The notes below the pieces were generated by a model that did no database searches, was not told where the DNA came from, and worked only from the letters and a program-made list of their open reading frames with translations. The position numbers and the translations under genes were made by a program. Of a DNA stretch of 64,000 bases, positions 45,521 through 55,921 are shown one piece after another (the stretch's first letter is position 1; every line of letters begins with the position of its first letter). Origin of the DNA: Gautieria morchelliformis (lineage: Eukaryota; Basidiomycota; Agaricomycetes; Gomphales; Gomphaceae); the NCBI GenBank assembly GCA_015179125.1, contig WHVA01000399.1:43887-107886 (forward strand), read 5' to 3'.

Positions 45521-46859
45521 TGAAAATATCCAAGTCTTCTTCGGCTATCCAACTGGAATAATTCCAGTAAAAGGTCCTGGTCCTGGTCCTGGTCCTGGGA
45601 GATGTCTTCTTCAGCCACCAGTAGTGCAAGTCAACACTAAGAGAACTGCAATGCAATTGTAGCTCCCTCTAAGGCAGCCTGGGATGACTACCTGGCTCCT
45701 TAGCAGAGAAAAAGCTGCCCCACTGAAGAGGTCAACCCCAATAGTTCACAGCAGAGATCTCCCTGGGAAGAGATCTTTTGTAGTCTACACTATATAGGCT
45801 ATCTATTGTTTCACTCTCACACAATTTTATTCTATCTAGTAGGCAGAGAGGAGAGGAGGGTGGTGGAGTGCGCAGATGCGGCTGCGCAGCGATCTGCCAG
45901 CGCAGCGCTGCTTTGAGCGCCTGAGCCGGCAGACCGGCATAAACCGCAGCCGCGAGCGCGCTCCAGAACGCTGCGCAGCCGCATTGAGCGCTGGAGCCAG
46001 AAGACTGGCGCAAACCGGCAGCCCGGCATGATCCGGTTTGGGCCAGCTGCGCCACTCGTGTCCTTGGCTCGCGGCTGCGCCGCTCGCGTCCGATTGGCCA
46101 GCTGACTAAGGCTGACATAAAACCTGACATAAGCTCGACGCCCACAACCCACCGAGCTGTTTTCATATAGTGTAACTAGGTGGATACCCGCGCTTCGCGC
46201 GGGGGTGCAAGTCAAACGCCTTGGTAAGGTCAAACGCATCAGTAAGGTCAAACGCCTTGGGTAAATCAAACTTGGGATAAGTCAAACACATTCGGATAAG
46301 AAATTTTCTTTCAGATAAGTAAAATCCATCTTATTGATTGACAGTAGCTCTAAGTAACACATCAAGGTAGGTAATGTTATGACCATGCTGCTTGACCAAC
46401 TCTGGTACCTCCATGCCTCCTCTGGCTCTATTCCGCAATGTCCACACTTTGACCTTTTGATCCCCTTGTTCTTTACTATTCACATACTTCCACTTTTGAC
46501 TCTATTCACCGGCCTTCCCTACTTGACCCTTAGCATAGCAAGTCCGGAGCATCAGGAGATCCATTTGTTCCACTATCAATGTTACGACTGTTCCGCTCAA
46601 CCATCTCCGCCATATCTGCATATCCTCCGCACCACCTCTGCACCGCCTCCGCACCACCTCCGACTCTATTCCACAACATCCGCACCATCCGCAACCCTCT
46701 ACCTCGACCCTTGTGATTTCAGTACCCCTGGCCACCTCCAGATACCGGCCCCCGTACTCGACCCTGAACACAGCAAGATACCATTTCCGTAATTCCGTTT
46801 CTTCCGAGGCCTATTGTACTTACTCGCCTTGTTCTTTGCCATTGTACTTACCCTACCCT

Positions 46860-47600
46860 GCACCCCCCTTGTCATCCCATTGTTCCACATTAGTTACTTG
46901 CCCCGTATGTCTATCCGATTCCTGCACTCTCCAGAATTTGCTTAGTACCATACCATTACCTGTTGCTTCAGCTCTTTGTATAAAACCCCCTCATGTATGT
47001 CTCCATTCCTGCAATCAGATAATCAACTTTGATACGTGATTCCCTTCGCACTGTCTCCTGTTCTTAGCACAGTGAGTTTTGCTAGGCTTGTCTCCTTCCG
47101 CTCTCGACCCTCTGTCCTCCGCCCCTTCCGCCTCTTCCGACCTTTGTTCTCCGACCCTCGAACCTCGACTCTCAGTACTCTGTTCCCGACTTCTGCCTTA
47201 TCCGATATCCGCAAGTCAATCCCGAAATACTTAGGACGGTAGTTCATCAGGGGCGCAACACATAAGTTGAAGCCGTTGTCCTTTCCAGTTCCGACCTCTG
47301 GGAATTCGAATATGTAACAATCAATTAGACCCACATTCCCCTTGTTGCCTATTGATTGTTCTTAGTTCTACCTGGCACCCCCTTGTAGTTCCTCTTGTTC
47401 CGTATTAGTTACTTACTCCATTTATCCTAGTTACTTTTGCTTGCACTGGAATTGCTTACCTCTACCTTCTAACATGTTGTCTCAGCTCTTTGTATAAAAC
47501 CCAGTCATGTGTGCCTCTGTTCTGCAATCAGATAATTGACTTTGATATGTGACTCCCTTTGCACTGTTTCCTGTTCTTACCACAGCAAGTACTTGCAAGG
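46860..47600. repeat. Tandem duplication, offset about 514 bp, in Helitron A
   Basis: 46870-47070 and 47385-47590 are similar copies. Each has CAGCTCTTTGTATAAAACC (TATA-like, 46978-46985 and 47492-47499), CAATCAGATAAT and GCACTGT(C/T)TCCTGTTCTTA. Confidence 0.8.
47180..47345 (-). pseudogene. Coding-like fragment carried by Helitron A
   Basis: On the minus strand an open stretch reads 'NVGLIDCYIFEFPEVGTG' and 'NLCVAPLMNYRPKYFGIDLR'. The residue mix is like a globular protein and unlike the low-complexity frames around it. It continues as a Lys/Arg-rich frame of low complexity. Helitrons often capture exons, so this may be one. I do not recognise the family. Confidence 0.35.
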
Positions 47601-48630
47601 CCTCTGTCTCTTGTCCCCAAGTATAGTGTGCGTAGCGTGTCCTCCATGCATAGTGTGTCTCCACATGTACATGGCGTGTCCCACATGCATAGCATGTCCC
47701 TGGTTTGTAGCATGTCCCCAAACATGGTGTGTCCCTAAATTATAGCATGTGTTTCCCCCATGCATAGCGTGTCCACATGTGTAGCATGTCCCTACATGTA
47801 GTGTGTGTAGCATCTCCCTCAAGTATAGTGTGCAAAGTGTGACCCCAATGCATAACATGTCCCCCAAGTATAGTGTGCATAGCATGTCCTTTGTTTGTAG
47901 CGTGTCCCCCAAGTATAGCATGGGTAGAATGTCCCTTGTTTGTAGTGTTTTCCCCTGTAGTGCGTCCCTTGTTCGTACCGTGTCCCCCAAGCATAGTGTG
48001 TCCCCACATGCAGCATGTCCCCAAGTACAGTGTGGGTGGCATGTCCCACATGCATAACATATCCCTCAAGTATTTTGTGTGTAGCGTGTCCCTGGTTTGT
48101 AGCATGTCCCCAAATGTAGCATGTCCCTAAATTATAGCATGTGTGTCCCCCATGCATAGCATGTCCACATGTGTAGCCTCTCCCTCAAGTATAGTGTGCA
48201 AAGTGTGTCCCCCATGCATAACATGTCCCCCAAGGATAGCACGTATAGAATGTCCCTTGTTTTTCCCCATGCATAGTGTGTGTAGTGTGTCTCTTGTTTG
48301 TACCGTGTCCCCCAATCATAGTGTGTCTGTCCCCAAGCATAGTATGTCCCCAAGCATAGTGTATCCCACCATATAGTGTGCACATCCCCATACATAGTGT
48401 GTGTGTGCCCATGCATAGCATGCTTGTCCCCATGCATAACATGTGTGTCTCTACGCATAACATGCATGTCCCCAAGCATAGCATGCGTGTCCCCATGCAC
48501 AACACGCATGTCTCCACGCCTAACGTGCACTCCACGCCTAACATGCATGTCTCCATGCATAACATATGTGTCTCCATGCATAGCGTGCGTGTCCCCATGC
48601 ATAGTGTGTGTAGCATATCCCAAGGGCCTC
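47600..48630. repeat. Short-unit satellite (about 17-21 bp) in Helitron A
   Basis: GTGTCCCC-(C/A)ATGCATAGC-type units repeat about fifty times with drift. The unit is 17-18 bp in the left part and about 21 bp in the right part (after 48390). Long open frames on both strands here (for example 48632-48132 minus) are caused by the repeat. Confidence 0.9.
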
Positions 48631-48654
48631 AAAGTGAAGCAAGCAGAGGCTGTT

Positions 48655-49340
48655 ACTTATCATTAACTTTTCACAAACTCAGGGACATGTATCAATATCT
48701 ATTTTGTGACATATACAGACATAAATAAAATAGTAAAGGAAGCCATATTTAAGCAGCTGCTGTCATTAGTTTTAACAAAGTCAGGATTATCTCAAAACAA
48801 ATGTCCAGTACATTTAAGCTGAAGTTGTTATTAGTTTTAGCAGAGTCAAGAAGATTATGTATTTTTCGAAAAATGTCAAAAAAATGCACTGTACATTTAA
48901 GCTGGAACTGTTGTCAATTTTCATAAAGTCAGGATAATTTATTGACATCTATCTGCGAAAAAATGTCAAAAAAGTACAGTACATTGAAGCAGAAGCTGTT
49001 ATTAATGCCCAGCCAAAGCCAGAGAAGCCCAGAGACTGACAGAGAAACCCAGAGCCCAGCCAAAGCCATAGTAAGCCAGCCACCAGTATAGCCAGAGAAG
49101 GAGTTCCTGGCAGCTTTACAGTAAATAAAACAACAAAACAAACCACATTTAAAAGCAGAACATATTGCCATTAATTTTAGAAGAAACTTATTGATGCCTA
49201 TTTTCGAAAAAAACCTGAAAAATATATATATCAAAATACATTTTTTTCAGCAGTCTTGGGATTTTGTTTAAATCTATTTTCGAAAAAAATAACAAAAATA
49301 TAAAGCACATGTGAATACAATATGATAAAAAAAAAGGAAC
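48655..49340. repeat. AT-rich repeats of about 95 bp in Helitron A
   Basis: Repeated blocks contain GCAAAGTCAGGATAATTTATTGA, TATTTGCGAAAAAATGTCAAAAA and ACATTTAAGC(T/A)G. The same family is at 51240-51760 in Helitron B. Confidence 0.8.
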
Positions 49341-49489
49341 CAATAAAATTACAAACACAAATCAAATCAAATACATTGGAGTGCATTAAAAAAGAGATAT
49401 TACTTACCAATAGATAGCCAGCCAAGCCAATAGATAGCCAGCCAACCAAAGCCATAGACAGCCAGCCAGCTAAAGGAGGAGACACCAGA

Positions 49490-49620
49490 GAGCGCAGCAG
49501 ACAGCAGACAGCACAGCAGACAGCAGACAGCGCAGACAGAGCAGAGAGCAGACAGCGCAGATACAGCATACAGCAGACACAGCAGACAGCAGACAGCAGA
49601 CAGCAGAGAGAACAGACAGC
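49490..49620. repeat. CAGACAG-type microsatellite
   Basis: Imperfect 7-bp CAGCAGA/CAGACAG repeats. Located in the 5' half of Helitron A. Confidence 0.85.
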
Positions 49621-49979
49621 AGAGTGAGGAATTGCCGGTCAGGCAGATTCCTGGTGTTCCATCCTACTGAACTGCCTTTATATTCCATGCGTGCGTGTCG
49701 TGCACGGACCACATGCGAACGGGTCACGTGACTGCTGCACAGTGTTCTCGCGGCTGCGCTGCTTGCCGCTGACCTAAAGAGACCTGGAGCCGGCAGACCG
49801 GCGTAAAGCGGTGATAGGGCCAGGGGCTCACAGCTGCGCCGCTCACGCGCTCCGCTGACAAACTAATGACCAAGCATTGGTCAGCATTTGTCAGCGCACC
49901 CACAACCTCCCACCGAGGCGCTTTCATATAGTGTAACTAGGTGGGTACCCGCACTTCGCGCGGGGGTGTAGGTCAAGCG

Positions 49980-50150
49980 CCTTGGTAAGGTCAAATGCAT
50001 CAGTAAGGTCAAATGCATCAGTAAGGTCAAATGCATCAGTAAGGTCAAGTGAATCAGTAAGGCCAAATGCATCAGTAAGGTCAAATGCATCAGTAAGGTC
50101 AAATGCATCAGTAAGGTCAAGTGAATCAGTAAGGTCAAGTGCATTGGGGT
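49980..50150 (-). repeat. 18-bp subterminal array of Helitron B (about nine units)
   Basis: AAGGTCAAATGCATCAGT repeats in tandem. Unit variants have GTGAATC. This is the longest of the three arrays of the same family. Confidence 0.92.
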
Positions 50151-50514
50151 AAATAGGATCATGCAAAATATATCCCTGATCACATAGTATCATGAATCAT
50201 GTATGCACCCATGGAACAGCCGAACATGCAGAGCTCTCTCTCGACCTCTGGGATGGGCCTCCCAGCGACTCTAGACATGAAAGTGGTAATAGTCTTGACA
50301 GAATCATCAGAGATTATAAGATTGCGCCTATTGTCATAATCCACAGGTTTCAAAGCTTGTGCATTGTGAAATAGATCCAATAGTGATCTTGGGGATCCTG
50401 AATTTTGACAATGTGGTTATATCGATATGCCAGCTGATCCTCCGGTGACACTCACAGAACCAGAAACAATGCCAAAATCAGAAATGGGGGAAGACCCAAA
50501 GTGCAGTTGGATAG

Positions 50515-51240
50515 CATGTCCTCACACGTAACGTGTCCTCACAGGTAGTATGTCCTCACATGTAACATGTCCCCACAGGTAGGGTGTCCTCACACATAAC
50601 GTGTCCCCACACAAAACATGTCCCACACATAACATGTCCCACACGTAACGTGTCCTCACATGTAACGTGTCCCCACAGGTAGTGTGTCCTCACACGTAAC
50701 GTGTCCTCACAGGTAGTGTGTCCCCACACGTAACGTGTCCTCACAGGTAGCGTGTCCCCACACATAACATGTCCTCACAGGTAGCATGTCCTCACAGGTA
50801 GCGTGTCCTCACAGGTAGCGTGTCCTCACAGGTAGCGTGTCCTCACAGGTAGCGTGTCCTCACAGGTAGCGTGTCCCCACATGTAACGTGTCCTCACAGG
50901 TAGCGTGTCCCCACACGTAACATGTCCCCACAGGTAGCATGTCCCCACATGTAATGTGTCCCCACAGGTAGCGTGTCCCCACAGGTAGCATGTCCCCACA
51001 CGTAATGTGTCCCCACACGTAATGTGTCCCCACTGGTAGCGTGTCCCCACAGGTAGCGTGTCCCCACAGGTAGCGTGTCCCCACATGTAACATGTCCTCA
51101 CAGGTAGCATGTCCCCACACGTAACGTGTCCCCACAGGTAGCGTGTCCCCACACATAACGTGTCCTCACAGGTAGTGTGTCCCCACACGTAACGTGTCCT
51201 CACAGGTAGCATGTCCCCAAACGTAACGTGTCCTCACACA
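50515..51240. repeat. 17-bp satellite in Helitron B
   Basis: GTGTCC(T/C)CACAGGTAGC alternates with GTGTCCCCACACGTAAC in about forty tandem 17-bp units. It produces repetitive open frames on the minus strand that are not genes. Confidence 0.95.
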
Positions 51241-51760
51241 TATCAGGGACATGTATCAGTATCTATTTTGTGACATATATACAATAGCAAAAGAAACCAC
51301 GTTTAAGCAGCTGTTGTCATTAATTTTAGCAAAGTCAGGATAATTTATTGATATCTACCTTTTGAAAAAATGTCAAAAAAATGTACACTACATTTAAGCT
51401 GAAGCTGGTACAAAGTTTAGCAAAGTCAGGATAATTCATTGATATCTATATTTATTTTTCAAAAAAAGATAAAAAGAAAACACACTACATTAAAACAGAA
51501 GTTGTTATTAACTTTAGCCAAGTCAGAATAAGTTATTGATATCTACTTGCGAAAAAATATCAAAAAAAATGTACAGGGTATTTAAGTTGGCAGTGATTAA
51601 GGTTAGCAAGTTAGATTTATTGATGTCTATTTGCGAAAAAATATCAAAAAAATGTACAGGATAATTAAGTTGGCTATTAATAAGTTAGGTTTATTGATAT
51701 GTATTTGCGAAAAAATATCAAAAAAATATACAGGACATTGAAGCAGAAGCTGGTGTCAAT
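51240..51760. repeat. AT-rich repeats of about 95 bp in Helitron B
   Basis: Five or so diverged units with TTTATTGATATCTA(T/C)TTGCGAAAAAATATCAAAAAAATGTACAGG-type cores (shown in parts: TTATTGATATCTA, GCGAAAAAATATCAAAA). Same family as 48655-49340. Confidence 0.8.
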
Positions 51761-52121
51761 TCACAGCCAGAGAAGCCCAGAGACACCCAGAGACACACAC
51801 AAAGACACCCAGAGCCCAGCCAAAGCAATAGTAAGCCCACCAGCACAGCCAGAACACAGGAAGACACCAGTGGGGAGTGTGGTTCTACAGCATCGCTCTC
51901 TTTATACCGAGCGAAGGGTCATGCACGGACCACCCTCGCGTATGGTTGCGACGAACGCGAACCGGTCACGTGACCTGGGACGCTGCTGCGCAGCGTCAAT
52001 GGTCTGGCCTGGGCCAGGGGCCTAGGGCTTGCGGCTGCGCCGCTCGCTCCGCTGACCTAATTTTACGTAACATTATTAGTCAGTGGCGCCCACAACCCAC
52101 TGCCCCCGTTTCACTCTTAGA

Positions 52122-52762
52122 TGACAATGCCTGCAAATTGCTTGCACATATTGTTACTCAGAATGCACAGGACTTGTGGCTCACCACCACTCAGTTTGTG
52201 GTGTCACAGCGGTGTGTGGAGGTTGGGGTTGGGGTTGGGGTTGGGGGTTGGGGTTGCCTGCACTGGCATTTGTCAGTTAGCCATGTTTGTGCCTTGGTTT
52301 CACCTCCGTTATCGATATATTTCTAGAGTATGCGGTGGAACTACTTGTAGTGGAATAGTCAGTTGCCTGGGTCGTTATCTTCTACAGAAATCACACGGCA
52401 TGAGCCAGTATAACATTATCCACCTTGCATAGCTGACATCTCAGCAACAGTCACGCTCATCAACTGCAAGTTGCCTCACCCTTACCATCACAGTGTTCAC
52501 CTTCTTTTGATTCCAGACTGGAATAATAAAGTCAATGTGAGTATCGTGGTGCCAGGCTGAATATAGACCTGGTTTGTCTCATCGATGGACAAGGGATTGG
52601 AAAAGGGAGACGCCAACTGAGCTCTTGCCAATAGTTCAAGGTGCTGGAGAGTTAGCATGGCCTCCAGCATGCCATATATCCAACGGGATGACAGCTGATG
52701 ACTTGTGCGGTGATGACCCAGAAGTTCTGGTGACATCTCCATCATGAGGATTTCGGGGTCTT
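52122..52762. other. Flank between Helitron B and gypsy A
   Basis: A coding-like stretch 'DDNACKLLAHIVTQNAQ' at 52120-52200 leads into a G-rich tract of GGTTGGGG repeats (52222-52256). Further right, sequence near 52440-52760 may be degenerate gypsy protease/RT sequence, but no frame stays open. Confidence 0.35.
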
Positions 52763-53190
52763 CAGAAACACAACCTCTTCATAAAGCCCGAGAAGTGCCT
52801 CTTCCATTCGAACTGGGTTGAGTTTCTCGGATTCATCATCTCCCCTGCTGGGGTCTCCATGGACATCGAAAAGACAGTGGCAATCACAAAGTGGCCTGTA
52901 CCGACGAACATTGAAGTCCAATTGTTCCTGGGCTTTGCGAACTTCTAAGGAGATTCATCAATTCATTCTCAGACATCATCCTGCCACTCACTCGCCTGAC
53001 CAGAAAGGATACTCCATTCACCTGGGACACGAAACAGCAGGAGGCTTTCAAAGCACTCAAAGCTGCGTTCTTGAAAGCCCCAGTCGTCATCCACTTCGAC
53101 CCGACTAACCCAATCGTCATCGAAACAGACGCCTCAGACTACACCATCGCCGCCATCATCTCCCAGATCACCCCCTCCGATGGTGATATC
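52763..53190 (+). pseudogene. Gypsy A RT C-terminus / RNase H start
   Basis: The frame begins in the RT thumb region and crosses into the connection and RNase H, with one lost base near 52947 ('LGFANFY-RRFINSFS'). The catalytic YxDD is upstream of the preserved part. The last codons merge with the ATATC duplication at the copia insertion. Confidence 0.8.
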
Positions 53191-53700
53191 TGTAGAGGAC
53201 AGGAATTATAGGCAGTAGGTATGGACTTATTGCTCAAAAGAATAGACTAGAAAACAATTCACTCTCTCAGTGAATTTAGTTGTCACTATAAATATATTAT
53301 ACACTACCTAGAAAACAATTCACTACAGAGGATTTCTAGGTTAATAAATCGAAAGAATGCTAGACTAATTTACTTGCCTCTCTCAGTGAATTTAGTTGTC
53401 ACTGAGAGAGGGGGAAACTGTTTCACTGCGCATGTACTACTACCCGGCCCTTTAGCGCCCAAGAGCTCGCGCGTCGAAGTCATTTCAGACTCCGCTGGGT
53501 GCAGCCGCTTGTGAAAGTAGGAATAACAAAATGAAATAGAGAGATAGGGAGTGAGTGGAAAATTTCGAAAATAACCAGAGAAATGGATGCATGATACAAG
53601 AACAACATGAGAAGAAATTGAGAAAGCACACAACAAATTGGATATATTATGCTTGATTTTGGTGCAGGAGCATCAATGCACCCAACACGCCCCCTCAAGC

Positions 53701-55149
53701 TTAATATATTCCGATTTGCTCGTTGAGGATCTTCACTCTAGGACTAGAAAGTCCTTTGGTGAGGATATCTGCCAACATTTGTTCGGTTGGCAAATAAACG
53801 AGCTTGGCTTGTTGATTTTTGATTATATCTCGAAGGAAATATAATCTGATGTCAAAATGTTTGGTTCTCGTGTGTTGTTGAGTGCCATACGTGATGGCAA
53901 TGGCTGATTGATTGTCTGAATAAATTTTGATGGGTCTGTTCAGTGGTTGGAATATTTCAGAAATAAAATGGCGCATCCAAAGAGCCTCTTTGCCCGCATG
54001 GGTCAGGGCGACGAATTCGGCTTCAGTTGATGAGAGGGCTACTATCGACTGTTTCTGGCAACTCCATGAAACAGTGCCTCCATCAATCTGAAATAAGTAT
54101 GCTGAATACGAACGCCTATGACTCTGTGAACCCCAATCCGCATCTGAATACCCCATCAAGCCGTCTTGATTTCTTCCAAGTGTGAGCTTGTAATGCTTCG
54201 TGCCTTTCAAATATTTGAAGACACGTTTGACTGCATTCCAATGTGTGCCACCTGGATTTTCGAGGAATTGCGAAAGCAATGACACCGCAAATGCAATGTC
54301 AGGTCGAGTGGCTACAGCTGCCCACATCAGTGATCCTATAGCTTGCCTGTATGGAAACTTCGACATGGCTTTCTTGCCTCTCTCTGTAGAAGGACATTGG
54401 TTTTTAGATAATTTAACAGCTGGATCAAGGGGCGTAGCATAAGTCTTTGCATCTTCGAGATTGAATTTCTTGATGATCTTCTCGATGTATGCAGGTTGTG
54501 AAATTGCAATAGTTTTCTTCTGCCAGTCTCTTTCGATTTTGAGATTCAATAGCCAATGAATCTCGCCTAGATCTTTCATACTGAAGACCTGAGCAAGATC
54601 TCGTTTGACTTTGTCCAGGACTGACTGATTCTCAGCTGTGATGGTGAGATCATCCACAGCTGTTGCAATGATCACATGCCCCTTTCCGCCACGTCTATAA
54701 AATACAGCCCCATCTGTGGCTGACGTAGTGAATCCTAATTTGTGGAATTCACCACTTAGACGTTTGTACCATTCCCTTCCAGATTGTTTGAGGCCATAGA
54801 GTGCTTTCTTCAAAAGTAGCACTTCGTCTTTGTCTCCAGACTCATATCCATACGGCTGCTTCATGTAAATAGGTTCAGGTAGTGTAGCATTGAGATATGC
54901 ATAGTCCACGTCCATTTGATGGATAGGCCAGTCATTCCTAGCAGCAATGGCGCATATGATCCGTAGGGAGGATAACCGAGCAACAGGTGAGTATGTCTCA
55001 TCATAGTCGACTCCAAACTTCTGTGTGAAGCCTTGGGCGACCATTCTCGATTTAGGCATTATTGGTTTCCCTTCTGGATTACGCTTCCAAAGGTAGACCC
55101 ATTTATTACCACAATATTGGCTCCAGGAGGTGGTTTGGCTCGTTCCCAC
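53701..55149 (-). CDS. Copia 4 reverse transcriptase / RNase H
   Basis: The frame covers 'NKWVYLWKRNPEGKPIMPKSRMVAQG', 'DVDYAYLNATLPEPIYM', 'ALYGLKQSGREWYKRL', catalytic 'TAVDDLTI' (AVDD in place of YVDD), 'DLGEIHWLLNLKIERD' and 'AIGSLMWAAVATRPDIAF'. A full copia RNase H follows ('GYSDADWGSQSHRRSYSAY', 'LSSTEAEFVALTHAGKEALWM', 'TKHFDIRLYFLRD', 'MLADILTKGL'). It stops just before the PPT. Confidence 0.9.
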   Translation of the reverse strand: MGTSQTTSWSQYCGNKWVYLWKRNPEGKPIMPKSRMVAQGFTQKFGVDYDETYSPVARLSSLRIICAIAARNDWPIHQMDVDYAYLNATLPEPIYMKQPYGYESGDKDEVLLLKKALYGLKQSGREWYKRLSGEFHKLGFTTSATDGAVFYRRGGKGHVIIATAVDDLTITAENQSVLDKVKRDLAQVFSMKDLGEIHWLLNLKIERDWQKKTIAISQPAYIEKIIKKFNLEDAKTYATPLDPAVKLSKNQCPSTERGKKAMSKFPYRQAIGSLMWAAVATRPDIAFAVSLLSQFLENPGGTHWNAVKRVFKYLKGTKHYKLTLGRNQDGLMGYSDADWGSQSHRRSYSAYLFQIDGGTVSWSCQKQSIVALSSTEAEFVALTHAGKEALWMRHFISEIFQPLNRPIKIYSDNQSAIAITYGTQQHTRTKHFDIRLYFLRDIIKNQQAKLVYLPTEQMLADILTKGLSSPRVKILNEQIGIY

Positions 55150-55921
55150 ACTCCCTTGTCGATTAGGGCCTCATACTCTTTGTCCATTGATTTCTTCCAT
55201 ATAGGATTATTCAGAGCTTCGTCTGCATTGCTAGGTTCAATTTGACTCAAATCCGGCGCCTTGTTATTGTTTTGACCGTCGGTTAGAAACGCACTGATGG
55301 CACACTCATAGCTACTGATGCCATCAATCTCGGAGGATAATTCTTGGTCGAATAAAACTTCTTTATGGTCCTCAACGTCCTCGTAAGCTAGCGTAGTCAT
55401 ATGTGTGCCAGCTTGTCTCTGGGTTTGAGATCTTGTTACGGGACCTGATGGGGCCGGCTGCACTTGTTGTTGACGGATCCTTTCGCTTCTCCTTATCGGT
55501 TCAGCTTCTCTAGGTCTGTCATCAACTCCCTGAATAGGTTGCAGCTTTTCAAGATATTCCTCTGGTGCACTTTCATCAATTTCTTCGATCTTTGCCTCTT
55601 CGCTGACTAAGCGACCGGGCAAGGCACTGATGCCGGAATGGCCTTCTTCTCTTCTCTAGACGTAGGTAGCTTGGATTCCTCAATAGAAATGATTGGGACC
55701 TTTCCCTTCTTCATCTCTGAATCAAACACAACATTCCGCTCGACAGAAACTTTGTGCGAGTCAGGCCAATAAATATAATGACCATGGCTCTGCGCAGAAA
55801 TTCCTATCCACCGAGCTCTCTTGGCACGAGCTTCCAATTTATCTCCCTGAGTGACCTTAACATAGACTTCAGTTCCCCACGCGTGAATGTCTTTGAGATT
55901 CGGTTTCTCATGGTGGATCAT
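55059..55921 (-). pseudogene. Copia 4 integrase tail and linker (frames 2 and 3)
   Basis: 55921-55607 reads 'DIHAWGTEVYVKV', 'ARWIGISAQSHGHYIYW' and 'VSVERNVVFD', the copia integrase C-terminal block. A shift near 55615 leads to 55622-55059, with an acidic linker, 'PIRRSERIRQQQ' and the RT entry 'PIWKKSMDKEYEALIDKGVWE'. A third shift near 55110 passes the reading to the RT frame. The breaks are single-base events. Confidence 0.8.

Larger units (their letters stand above)
40038..46170 (-). mobile_element. Near-autonomous Helitron
   Basis: On the minus strand it ends with the hairpin CCCGCGCGAAGCGCGGG (40065-40049), a short spacer and CTAG (40041-40038), with T as the next base. The 5' end lies next to the 3' CTAG of the upstream Helitron near 46170. 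It is about 6.1 kb long. It encodes a RepHel protein with two single-base breaks. The 3' subterminal region has an 18-bp tandem repeat, and the 5' part has a GC-rich block and two copies of an approximately 115-bp repeat (45285-45520). Confidence 0.9.
46176..49931 (-). mobile_element. Non-autonomous Helitron A, satellite-rich
   Basis: The 3' end (minus strand) has the hairpin 46203-46187 and CTAG 46179-46176. The 5' end has GCGCCTCGGTGGGAGG next to the CTAG of the next unit. Inside, from 5' to 3': GC-rich block, CAGACAG microsatellite (49490-49620), AT-rich repeats (48655-49340), short satellite (47600-48630), a duplicated 514-bp block, and a coding-like fragment. No helicase. Confidence 0.85.
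49937..52121 (-). mobile_element. Non-autonomous Helitron B with both ends readable
   Basis: The 5' end on the minus strand is TCTAAGAGTGAAACGG at 52121, preceded by A. The 3' end has the hairpin 49964-49948 and CTAG 49940-49937, followed by T. It is 2185 bp long. The order from 5' to 3' is GC-rich block, AT-rich repeats, 17-bp satellite, unique sequence, then an 18-bp subterminal array. No transposition protein. Confidence 0.88.

Noticed and set aside
48132-48632. Long repetitive open frames on both strands
   Set aside because: They are by-products of the 17-21 bp satellite; no start context or domain.
50515-51240. CRISPR-like direct repeats
   Set aside because: Units are contiguous 17-bp satellites without unique spacers, in a eukaryotic context and inside a Helitron.
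52222-52256. Interstitial telomere repeat
   Set aside because: The unit is GGTTGGGG, short and imperfect. Fungal telomeres usually use TTAGGG, so I treat it as a G-rich tract only.
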